From CAWIVH01 sp963839475 (GTDB lineage Bacteria; Acidobacteriota; UBA6911): DNA of 64,000 nt. Position 1 is the stretch's first letter, and the number at the start of each line of letters is the position of its first letter. Of the stretch, positions 40,023 to 47,752 are shown piece by piece. The notes beneath the pieces were generated by a model that was given only the letters and a program-made list of their open reading frames with translations, made no database searches and was not told the DNA's origin. The position numbers and the translations under genes are program-made. The stretch covers positions 186,001-250,000 of the forward strand of contig CAWIVH010000017.1 in the NCBI GenBank assembly GCA_963839475.1, given 5' to 3'.

Positions 40023-40718
40023 ATGCCGCAGACTCTGCATTCTGAAAAGCATTTCACATCCTCAGATGTTGTGCGCGACATGGTCATTGGCATGTCTGAC
40101 GGCCTGACCGTACCCTTCGCTTTGGCCGCGGGACTCTCGGGGGCCGTGGCAGCCAGCAACATCATCATCACCGCCGGCCTGGCTGAAATTGCTGCAGGCT
40201 CGATTGCCATGGGGCTGGGCGGCTACCTTGCCGCCCGGAGCGACGCGGAGCACTACGCCAGCGAAGAAGCGCGCGAACACATGGAAGTGGAGCACCGTGT
40301 GGAGGATGAAATAGCGGAGGTTAATGAAATCTTCCAAGCCTACGGCATGACTCCGGAAACGATTGCACCGATTGTAGAAGCGCTGCGGCGCAATCCGAAG
40401 AAGTGGGTCGAATTCATGATGCGGTTTGAACTTGGGCTTGAAAAGCCTGATCCTCGCCGGGCCCTTCACAGCGCTCTCACCATCGCCGGCGCTTACATCT
40501 TGGGTGGCCTTGTCCCCCTTGGCCCCTATTTCCTCATTTCGAATCCCAAAAGCGGATTAATCCTATCGGTCGCATTGACCCTGGCCGCGCTCGGTATCTT
40601 CGGGTACGTGAAGGGTCATTTCACCGGGGCCCGGCCATTTCGGAGCACCCTGCAGACGATGCTGATCGGAGGCCTTGCCGCTTCAGCCGCATTCGTCATC
40701 GCCCGCGCCATATCCTGA
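40023..40718 (+). CDS. VIT1/CCC1-family iron/manganese transporter
   Basis: A 231-residue membrane protein of the vacuolar iron transporter family. The first helix begins RDMVIGMSDGLTVPFALAAGLSG, a family hallmark, and a Glu-rich cytoplasmic metal-binding stretch (residues ~75-110, EHYASEEAREHMEVEH) sits between helices 2 and 3. Five transmembrane helices are visible. It exports or sequesters Fe2+ or Mn2+. Starts 8 bases after the Trm112-like stop. Confidence 0.88.
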   Translation: MPQTLHSEKHFTSSDVVRDMVIGMSDGLTVPFALAAGLSGAVAASNIIITAGLAEIAAGSIAMGLGGYLAARSDAEHYASEEAREHMEVEHRVEDEIAEVNEIFQAYGMTPETIAPIVEALRRNPKKWVEFMMRFELGLEKPDPRRALHSALTIAGAYILGGLVPLGPYFLISNPKSGLILSVALTLAALGIFGYVKGHFTGARPFRSTLQTMLIGGLAASAAFVIARAIS

Positions 40719-40742
40719 ATTTCCTGAGACCCGGACTGGCGA

Positions 40743-41738
40743 TCAGCCAATGCGTGCGATCAGTTCCTCCGGCGATACCGAAGCTGTTCCCAGTTTTCCG
40801 ACGACGATTCCGGCAGCGATATTGGATAAGATCGCAGCCTCGAGAAGTGAAAGACCCGCGACCAGGCCAAGCGCAAGGGTCGATATCACCGTGTCCCCCG
40901 CCCCGGTCACGTCAAACACCTCCCTGGCAAGGGTGGGGATATGGGTGATGCGCTTCTTCCCGTCAAACAGTGCCATCCCCTCCTCTCCCCTGGTTACGAG
41001 GAGACTGTCGATTCCCGAAAGTCGTAGAATCCGGCGGCCGGCCGCCACGAGCTGGCTTTCGTCCGAAATCGTCATTCCGGATGCTCGCTCCGCCTCGAGT
41101 GTGTTTGGTGTGATTATGGTCGCGGGCCTATAGTGCGAAAAATCGGGCGATTTTGGATCCACGCAGACAATTTTTCCGGCAGCCCGGGCTTTCGGAAGAA
41201 TCTCGCCAAGAAGCTGCGGCGAAAGCAAACCCTTGGCATAGTCGGACACCACAATGGCATCCGCTTTTTCGATCAGGCGGCCGAATCTCGCAGCCACCCT
41301 CGATACCGTTGCGGACGCGAGAGTAGAACGATCTTCCCGGTCGGTCCGGCAGACTTGCTGATGATTGGCGATGATCCGGGTTTTGACGGTCGTAGCCCGC
41401 TTCGAATCCGAAACAAGCCCCTCCGTGGACGCACCCAGGGAGCGGAATTCTTCCCGGAAACGATGAGCGTCGAGATCAGTCCCGATTACGCCGACAGTGA
41501 GGGGAATGCCCCCGAGGCTGCGGACATTGGCAGTGACATTTGCGGCTCCGCCGAGGCATGTGGTTTCGTTTTTGATTTCAACCACGGGCACCGGCGCCTC
41601 GGGGCTGATGCGGTGCACGGTCCCCCAGATAAACCTGTCAAGCATCAGGTCACCTAAAACCAGGATCTTGACGCGGGGGAAATGCCGAACTGCCCGGATC
41701 AGAACCTCCGGGCTGCAATTGAATTGATCGAGTACCAT
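40743..41738 (-). CDS. rfaE1: D-glycero-beta-D-manno-heptose-7-phosphate kinase
   Basis: A 331-residue PfkB-family kinase that phosphorylates heptose-7-P in ADP-heptose (LPS core) synthesis. RfaE1/HldE-N motifs: VLGDLMLDRFIWGTV, APVPVVEI, CLGGAANVTANV, and the catalytic FDVTGAGDTVIST. The nucleotidyltransferase half of fused HldE is absent, so it is the kinase-only form. ATG at 41738 with a GGAG site; TTG at 41753 is a less likely start. Evidence for a heptose-containing LPS core. Confidence 0.9.
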   Translation of the reverse strand: MVLDQFNCSPEVLIRAVRHFPRVKILVLGDLMLDRFIWGTVHRISPEAPVPVVEIKNETTCLGGAANVTANVRSLGGIPLTVGVIGTDLDAHRFREEFRSLGASTEGLVSDSKRATTVKTRIIANHQQVCRTDREDRSTLASATVSRVAARFGRLIEKADAIVVSDYAKGLLSPQLLGEILPKARAAGKIVCVDPKSPDFSHYRPATIITPNTLEAERASGMTISDESQLVAAGRRILRLSGIDSLLVTRGEEGMALFDGKKRITHIPTLAREVFDVTGAGDTVISTLALGLVAGLSLLEAAILSNIAAGIVVGKLGTASVSPEELIARIG

Positions 41739-41786
41739 GGGATGCTGCTCCAATCCGGATTCACCACCCGGCGGCGCAAACAGGAA

Positions 41787-42431
41787 TCAGCCGCGGCCGG
41801 GGATGATTATGGACGAACCAGGTGCAGATAAACGATGCCGCCTTGGCATCAGACGGGCCAGAAAGTCGATGTAACCGCTCGACAGAGAGCCCGCGGTCAA
41901 ATGCTTCGCCAACAGTCCCTGGATAAAATCCAGGCAGTCGAGAATTTCGCCGATGCGGTATCTCCGCCCACCTTCCTCGGAGGGATTTTGAAGCCGCACC
42001 GCATGTTCGCGCAAATTCCGGCGGACGCTTTCGACATTTAGATCATCGGCAGTCTGCTCATATAGGATGCCGCTCTGCTCGGTCCGCAGTGAAGCCATAA
42101 CCAGCTTCAAGGCCTCCGCGGCATCGTTGTCGTTCAAGTCACTCATGGAGTGCCGGCTTTCGGCGAGCGCGAATTCAAACCGACTATAGGCCTCAAAGAG
42201 TTCGCCGAAGACGCGGCGTTGCTGCTCGATTCGAACGGGATCCGAAGGCTGGAGATAACGCGCCCCGAAATATTCGACGTCCTTTTTCCGTCCTGCCAAG
42301 AGGTATTGGCACTCTTCAGGACAATCGATCTCGAGAACGCGCTTTTCTCCGCAGCATTGGGCACATATCAACTCGCCCTTCGCCGGGCAGCTCCGCTTCC
42401 CTTTCCGCTGGCTGCAGACGAGGCATTTCAT
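41787..42431 (-). CDS. Cys-rich N-terminal zinc-ribbon-like protein, unknown function
   Basis: A 214-residue protein. Residues 1-45 carry eight cysteines (3, 6, 15, 23, 26, 27, 37, 41) in C-x2-C pairs, indicating a double zinc knuckle. The remainder is predicted mostly helical with no catalytic motif I recognise (DLNDNDAAEALKLVMASL, CLDFIQGLLAKHL). Tail ends in a short basic and Pro/Ser stretch. Minus-strand neighbour of the heptose kinase (48 bases upstream of it). It may be a regulatory or scaffold protein. Confidence 0.65.
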   Translation of the reverse strand: MKCLVCSQRKGKRSCPAKGELICAQCCGEKRVLEIDCPEECQYLLAGRKKDVEYFGARYLQPSDPVRIEQQRRVFGELFEAYSRFEFALAESRHSMSDLNDNDAAEALKLVMASLRTEQSGILYEQTADDLNVESVRRNLREHAVRLQNPSEEGGRRYRIGEILDCLDFIQGLLAKHLTAGSLSSGYIDFLARLMPRRHRLSAPGSSIIIPGRG

Positions 42432-42568
42432 GCTTTGAATCCTGCTCCATTAAATAAAAATCGAAAGACGGAAACTTATATCATATGCGGGCAGCAGATG
42501 CATATTGCGGGATTCATCCTTTCGGGCAGGAGGCGCTCCTCCGATCCGATCCACGGGACAGAATCCCC

Positions 42569-43324
42569 TCAGACGGGCCTGCGGCTTTGGCGTCGCCCGG
42601 TACGGCAGTACCGGCTGAGAAAGTGCTTAGCCATGGCATAGTCCGGGTAGGCGCGCTCGGTTCTGCGGAATTCAGGCGGGTGGTGTCGTTTCCTTCCCCG
42701 GCCGGGTTCGCCCATGAACAGGGTGTGCAGCATTTCGTGGTAAACGATATAGCTCACCACACTCCTGGGCACCTCCGGGGCATCGAGCACCGGGCTGATG
42801 GTTATAGTGTGATGCACCGGATCATAGTGGCCCAGCCGGCCCCAACTCCTGCGCGGACCCCAACCTATCTTCGCGATTTCAATGGCGTTATTGAAGTAGG
42901 CATGGTTTATGTCTTTGTAGATCTCAGCCAGTACGTGATGCTTCCCTCCTGATTCCCGGATAACTTTGCGGCCATGCTTGAGCCGGCGCGCTTCCACGGC
43001 TGCTTCGATTACAGGATCGCGGCGGAAGCGATCGTAAGCGCGGACCAGATCCGCCGGCGGCTTCCGGCGCGTGACTTTGCATCCCAGAATCATAACCACG
43101 GCTTCGAGGATTGCGCGGGGGGCTTTCAGGCATAGATCGCTGACACGCACAATCCAGACGCTGTTCCTGCGCCGGATGGTGTGGGTCAGGCCCACATAAG
43201 GATAGTACCGGGCACGGATTTCGCTGTTTTTGAAGGAGGAAAACCTCTCCTGAAGCACGGAACGGCAGATCCATTCAAGTTCCGTCTGGCTTCTGCCAGC
43301 ACTTGCAGCGGTTTCTTCAGTCAT
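42569..43324 (-). CDS. SprT-like zinc metalloprotein
   Basis: A 251-residue protein with an HExxH motif (YHEMLHTLF, His near residue 196), a following H-H-P-P-E-F segment providing the third ligand, and an ER-YPDYA end, which is the SprT/WSS1-like (gluzincin) layout. The N-terminal ~120 residues are mostly helical and include KVTRRKPPADLV. Members of the SprT-like group include DNA-protein crosslink proteases (SPRTN), but bacterial members are uncharacterised. The 137-base gap to the next gene (42432-42568) is empty. Confidence 0.7.
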   Translation of the reverse strand: MTEETAASAGRSQTELEWICRSVLQERFSSFKNSEIRARYYPYVGLTHTIRRRNSVWIVRVSDLCLKAPRAILEAVVMILGCKVTRRKPPADLVRAYDRFRRDPVIEAAVEARRLKHGRKVIRESGGKHHVLAEIYKDINHAYFNNAIEIAKIGWGPRRSWGRLGHYDPVHHTITISPVLDAPEVPRSVVSYIVYHEMLHTLFMGEPGRGRKRHHPPEFRRTERAYPDYAMAKHFLSRYCRTGRRQSRRPV

Positions 43325-43376
43325 GAAATTTCAGCCAGAAGGATCAGGCGCCCGGAAGGCGCCGGATAATTAGAGT

Positions 43377-44168
43377 TCAAGATCCGGTGCTCTTGTATTG
43401 CCTGACCCCGGCATTCCATACCATCACGGAGAGCAAAACCAAACCCCCGGTCATCACCGGGATAAGGTAAAACTTGCCGCTGAATTCCGACCTCCCGAGA
43501 AACTTTACTGTCGGGTAGAAAGAAGCAAAGGCGAAGGGGATGATCCAGCTCAGAATGAATTGTATGAAGGGATTATAGATGGTGATCGGGTATCGCCCGA
43601 ACGCAATCATATGGTAAACCGGTGGCGCCACGCCGACGCGATCTTCAAACCAAAAATTGACGCTGGCGATCATGACGAAAATGCATATGTAGATGACCGT
43701 GCCGCAGAGTATCAAAATCGGGAATATTAAAAGATTGATCGCGTTCAATGGTATTTTCAAGCGCGATGCGCAATAGCCGACAACGATCAAGCCGGTCACT
43801 ATTTCCTGGACTGATTCCAGGCGAAAACTTTCAAAAAGAATCTGGAAAAGCGAATATACCGGCCTGAGAAGGACCCGGTCGAATTTGCCTTCAATGATAT
43901 AGGAATCACCAAATTCGTAGAGATTCAGGCTCACGACATTGAAAAAACCCATCGGGATCAGGGAAAAACCGTAAATGAACAGCACCTCTTCAAAACTCCA
44001 CCCTTGGAGATTCGGAATTTTCGTGAATAGAACCAGCACGAATCCATATCCGGCAACGGTGGCAAGCAGGCTGGTCAGGATCGAGACAAAAAAATCAGCC
44101 TTGTAGCTCATCCTGGCCTTGGCATACTGGCCGAGGTAATGGATCAGCAACTCGAAGAGTTTTCTCAC
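43377..44168 (-). CDS. ABC-2 type exporter permease B
   Basis: A 263-residue permease of the DUF990/ABC-2 (viologen/daunorubicin-exporter-like) family with about six transmembrane helices, including the PMGFFNVVSLNLYEFGDSYIIEGKFDRVLLRP stretch typical of these proteins. It starts 1 base after the upstream permease stop. With the first permease and the ATPase it should form a heterodimeric exporter. Confidence 0.82.
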   Translation of the reverse strand: MRKLFELLIHYLGQYAKARMSYKADFFVSILTSLLATVAGYGFVLVLFTKIPNLQGWSFEEVLFIYGFSLIPMGFFNVVSLNLYEFGDSYIIEGKFDRVLLRPVYSLFQILFESFRLESVQEIVTGLIVVGYCASRLKIPLNAINLLIFPILILCGTVIYICIFVMIASVNFWFEDRVGVAPPVYHMIAFGRYPITIYNPFIQFILSWIIPFAFASFYPTVKFLGRSEFSGKFYLIPVMTGGLVLLSVMVWNAGVRQYKSTGS

Positions 44169-44169
44169 G

Positions 44170-44973
44170 TCAGCCTCCGAGAATCGAGAGGCGTTTTATC
44201 GAAATGCGCCATAACAGCCTGCCGCAGCCAAAAAGAAAAATAACCCACAGCATCTGGATCCCGAGTGCCCGCCAGGCCATCCACCCCGATTCCTTGCCCA
44301 GGTACAGCTGCAGCGGCGTGTAGCTTATGTGCTGAAACGGCAGGTAATCAAGAATCCGCCTTATTTTCCCGGGGAAAAATCCCATCGGGATCAGAAGGCC
44401 CGAGGTGAACTCCACAATGTAGTACTTGGCCCTGATAATGCTGACGATCGACACCAGCCTCAGGGCCAGAGTTCCGATGATAAAATTGAAGAGCGAAAAA
44501 GTCAGCAGCGACAGGATGCAACTCGCGAGGAAAAAGGCGGCCGCAGCCGGCGAAGCCGGAAAACTCACCGGGTACACAAAGGCGATCAGACAGGCTATCG
44601 GGGCAGTAAACATCAAGGCGCGGAACAAGGCCTCGCCGGCCGTTTGCGCCAGGTACATCAGCTGGGTGTCGACCGGCTTGATCAGGTTGAGCGCAATCTT
44701 GCCTTCAAGGACTTCGGTGGCGATTTCCCTGTCGATGTTGTTGAAATAAAAGGAACGTATGATCCAGCCGACCGCGACATAGGTAACCATCTGGGGGAGA
44801 TCGTATCCAGATACAACCCGGCTCGACGCGAAGATGGCCCGCCAGATGAAATAGTAAATGGAGACATTCACAAAGTAAGTCACGATCCCGGTAAAGTAGC
44901 GCAGGCGGTAAGCCAGGATCTTGAGAAATGCCACGCGTGCGAACTCGAAATAAACGGCCGCCGTGCGGATCAT
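44170..44973 (-). CDS. ABC-2 type exporter permease A
   Basis: A 267-residue permease with about six helices and the family segment IATEVLEGKIALNLIKPVDTQLMYL (after helix 2), paired with the second permease. Codon spacing (1 base between the two genes) shows one transcript. Substrate unknown; homologues export amphiphilic or cationic compounds, and linkage to lpxD suggests an envelope role. Confidence 0.82.
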   Translation of the reverse strand: MIRTAAVYFEFARVAFLKILAYRLRYFTGIVTYFVNVSIYYFIWRAIFASSRVVSGYDLPQMVTYVAVGWIIRSFYFNNIDREIATEVLEGKIALNLIKPVDTQLMYLAQTAGEALFRALMFTAPIACLIAFVYPVSFPASPAAAAFFLASCILSLLTFSLFNFIIGTLALRLVSIVSIIRAKYYIVEFTSGLLIPMGFFPGKIRRILDYLPFQHISYTPLQLYLGKESGWMAWRALGIQMLWVIFLFGCGRLLWRISIKRLSILGG

Positions 44974-45039
44974 CTCTTTACTGCCTTTCGCGACGGGCGT
45001 GCATCGCGTTGGATTGGGTGGCCGTCGCCGGCGAAGAAT

Positions 45040-46065
45040 TCAGCGGCTGCGTACATGTTCCGGATCCAGGCCGTCATTGTATATGGTTTTGATAATCTCC
45101 TCGATCGGCTGCTCCTCGATGAAGATATCCCGAACCGGCACCCGGTTGACGATGGTACGGATGATATCCCTGGAAGATGTTACGTCCCTGCTGTAGCGAA
45201 TGCGGCAGGTCAGCTCGTCCGGCTGTTCCCACTCTGCCCCATTCACACCCCTGAGTTCCTGGTTCAGCAATTCCAGATCGCGACGGTCGACTAGGTGAAC
45301 ACTGACCTGGTTGAAGCGTCCAAGCCGCTGGCGCAGGTCGCCGAGGGTTCCGTCATAGAGCAGCCGTCCATGATCGATGATAACCAGCCGGCGGCAGAGC
45401 TCCTCGATATCGGCAAGATCGTGGGTTGTAAGCAGGATGGTTATCTTGAGAGTTCGGTTGATCTCTTTGAGAAACTCCCGGATTCTGCCCTTGGCTACAA
45501 CATCGAGCCCAATGGTCGGTTCGTCGAGAAATAAAATGGGAGGATGGTGGATCAGGGAGGCCGCAATATCGCAACGCATGCGCTGGCCGAGGCTCAGCTT
45601 CCGCACGGGAGTGTGCAGGAATTCATCGAGCCCCAGAAGCTCGCGAAACACACCCAGGCGCTCTTTAAAATCACGCTCCGGCACATCGTGAATCCGGCGC
45701 AGAAGTTTAAAGCTTTCGATGACGGCAATGTCCCACCAGAGCTGGGTTCGCTGGCCGAAGACGACGCCGATGGTTTTAGTGTATCGTGTTCTGTCCTCAT
45801 ATGGCCGGTACCCCGCAGCCACAATTTGCCCCGAAGTCGGCACCAGGATCCCGGTCAGCATCTTGATGGTCGTAGATTTGCCGGCTCCATTGGGACCTAT
45901 ATATCCGACAAACTCGCCCCGATCGATGGACAGGCTGATTCCGTCTACAGCAGACAGGACTTGATAATTTCGGCCGAAAAGATCTTTGAGAGCTCCCAGG
46001 ACCCCTTCACGTCTTTTGAAGACGCGGAAATCCTTGCGCAGTTCCCGTACGTCAATAAAACTCAT
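45040..46065 (-). CDS. ABC exporter ATP-binding protein
   Basis: A 341-residue ATPase of the NatA/DrrA type: Walker A GPNGAGKST (~55-65), signature LSLGQRMRCDIA, Walker B LFLDEPTIGLDVVAK, His of the switch TTHDLADIEEL, and a C-terminal domain that includes RDIFIEEQPIEEIIKTIYND, common in this exporter group. It overlaps lpxD by 4 bp (ATGA) and precedes the two permeases. Confidence 0.9.
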   Translation of the reverse strand: MSFIDVRELRKDFRVFKRREGVLGALKDLFGRNYQVLSAVDGISLSIDRGEFVGYIGPNGAGKSTTIKMLTGILVPTSGQIVAAGYRPYEDRTRYTKTIGVVFGQRTQLWWDIAVIESFKLLRRIHDVPERDFKERLGVFRELLGLDEFLHTPVRKLSLGQRMRCDIAASLIHHPPILFLDEPTIGLDVVAKGRIREFLKEINRTLKITILLTTHDLADIEELCRRLVIIDHGRLLYDGTLGDLRQRLGRFNQVSVHLVDRRDLELLNQELRGVNGAEWEQPDELTCRIRYSRDVTSSRDIIRTIVNRVPVRDIFIEEQPIEEIIKTIYNDGLDPEHVRSR

Positions 46066-47096
46066 GTAAGCAGTTTCCTGATCTCGGCTACAGCTTTTTT
46101 GAGTGCATCCAGGTCCGACTTGAATTCGGGCAGGCGTCCGAAGAGGGCATTCAGCCGCTTGTATTCCCGCAAAGGACGTATGGGCACTCCCCAGTACACC
46201 TCCCCGCCCCTGACAATCTTCCCGGGAAGGATTCCTGCTTTCGATCCGATCACCGCCCCAGACTGAACCCGGGTATGATCCCCAAAACCGACCTGCCCCC
46301 CGATGATGGCAAAGTCCTCAATCACCGAGCTGCCGGAAATCCCAGTCTGGGCCGCGATGACGACCGCGCGGCCAATTTCGACATTATGGGCAACCTGGAC
46401 GAGGTTGTCGATTTTGGCACCTTCGCTGATCCGTGTAATGCCGAGAGAACCGCGGTCGACGGTCGTGTTGGCCCCGATCTCGACATCGTTCTCGATGACA
46501 ACCGCCCCCGCCTGTGGAAACTTCACCTGTTGCCGGCCGTCAAAAACATATCCAAACCCGTCGCTGCCGATGACAACTCCGGCGTGAAGGACGACGCGGT
46601 CCCCAAGCGTTACGCCGGGATATAGCACAACGCGGGGATGGAGGATGCAACCCATTCCTATGCTGCAGCCCTCACCGATCACCGTTCCTGCATGGATCAC
46701 GCTTCCCTCGCCGATGGAGGCAAGGTCCCCGACAACGGCACACGGCCCTATATCCACCTGGGGCGCGATCCTGGCCGTGGGTGAAACGACTGCGGATTCA
46801 TGCTTGCGACCCGTTCCCCGGCAGGGCGGCGAAAGAATCGCAGCAGCACGCGCAAAATCCAGTTTCGGCTTTGATGATTGAATGGCGTCCATCCTGCCGG
46901 GCAACTTCCCGGCAGGGGCGATCACACAGCCGGCGAAAGTTTCAATGTGATCGGGCAGGGGCCGCTCCCCTTCGATAAAAACTAGACTGACCGAGTCTGC
47001 GGCATTCCAGCTGGAAACCCGCTGAAGAAGCCGCGATCCGTCTCCCTGGAACGGGAGCCCCAAGGCATCGGCAAGTTCAGATAGTGTGCAGGACAT
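46062..47096 (-). CDS. lpxD: UDP-3-O-acylglucosamine N-acyltransferase LpxD
   Basis: A 344-residue left-handed beta-helix acyltransferase making UDP-2,3-diacylglucosamine in lipid A synthesis. Hexapeptide repeats run from ~residue 105 to 300; the catalytic His is in VQVAHNVEIG, with HAGVVIGSDGFGY earlier and a UDP-binding N-terminal domain. Slightly shorter than E. coli LpxD, as in many phyla. Overlaps the ABC ATPase gene by 4 bp; lpxB is about 2.7 kb upstream in the same direction. Confidence 0.92.
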   Translation of the reverse strand: MSCTLSELADALGLPFQGDGSRLLQRVSSWNAADSVSLVFIEGERPLPDHIETFAGCVIAPAGKLPGRMDAIQSSKPKLDFARAAAILSPPCRGTGRKHESAVVSPTARIAPQVDIGPCAVVGDLASIGEGSVIHAGTVIGEGCSIGMGCILHPRVVLYPGVTLGDRVVLHAGVVIGSDGFGYVFDGRQQVKFPQAGAVVIENDVEIGANTTVDRGSLGITRISEGAKIDNLVQVAHNVEIGRAVVIAAQTGISGSSVIEDFAIIGGQVGFGDHTRVQSGAVIGSKAGILPGKIVRGGEVYWGVPIRPLREYKRLNALFGRLPEFKSDLDALKKAVAEIRKLLT

Positions 47097-47155
47097 AGGC
47101 CATCGCCCAAGCCCGGATGGAGGCCCTCAGAACCGGGGAAAGTAAGAATGGACTT

Positions 47156-47191
47156 CCCCGCAGCCGCACAAGAGGCCCAAACGGCGCGGGG
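47156..47191 (-). terminator. Hairpin after ICMT-like gene
   Basis: CCCCGCAGCCG (47156-47166) can pair with CGGCGCGGGG (47182-47191) as a ten-pair stem with one bulged A. It lies just past the ICMT-like stop and ahead of lpxD. No T-run follows, so an intrinsic terminator is uncertain. Confidence 0.35.
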
Positions 47192-47194
47192 ATG

Positions 47195-47740
47195 CTAGAG
47201 CAGCCAACGCAAGATTAAAAACAACTCGGCAACCACAAGTCCCATCAGATTCCGGTGCTCCCGGTTTCGCAACACGCGCGACCAAAGGAACCCTGGTCCC
47301 ATCGAATAGCCGGTGCTGAATCGGGGCAGGAATAAAGGGACGGCCCGGCAGTACTTGTCGAAAAGGTCGCCATGGCCGGACCGCAGCTCCTCCTCCTCCG
47401 CCCTCATGACCGGAAAATAAATCACGGCAAAAAACAGGATAAAAGGCAGAATCAGCCAATAACCCTGACCCGCGAGCAGGATCCCGATAGCCATGAGAAA
47501 AGAGCCCAGGTAAAGCGGATTTCTAGTCAGCGCATATGGCCCCGTGCAGGCCAAAACCTTCCCCTTATCGATATGCCCTGCCGACCAAATCCGCAGGAGT
47601 GCGCCTGACAAAGTGATTGCGCCGCCTAACCACAAAGAACGCCTGGATGGGTGCATCAGGAGGAGAAATGCGATCCCGATTAGCGTTCCGGCTGGCACCC
47701 TGATTTTCTGAGCGATCCGCCCCCACGAAACTGCCGTCAT
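47195..47740 (-). CDS. Isoprenylcysteine methyltransferase-like membrane methyltransferase
   Basis: A 181-residue ICMT/PEMT-like protein with about four transmembrane helices and the conserved SAM-binding block CTGPYALTRNPLYLGSFL followed by E-E-E-L and Y-C-R-AVPLFLP. Bacterial members methylate lipids or membrane-linked acids; the true substrate is unknown. Starts 12 bases after the M1-like gene stop on the same strand. Confidence 0.78.
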   Translation of the reverse strand: MTAVSWGRIAQKIRVPAGTLIGIAFLLLMHPSRRSLWLGGAITLSGALLRIWSAGHIDKGKVLACTGPYALTRNPLYLGSFLMAIGILLAGQGYWLILPFILFFAVIYFPVMRAEEEELRSGHGDLFDKYCRAVPLFLPRFSTGYSMGPGFLWSRVLRNREHRNLMGLVVAELFLILRWLL

Positions 47741-47752
47741 CCCTGTCCTGCA

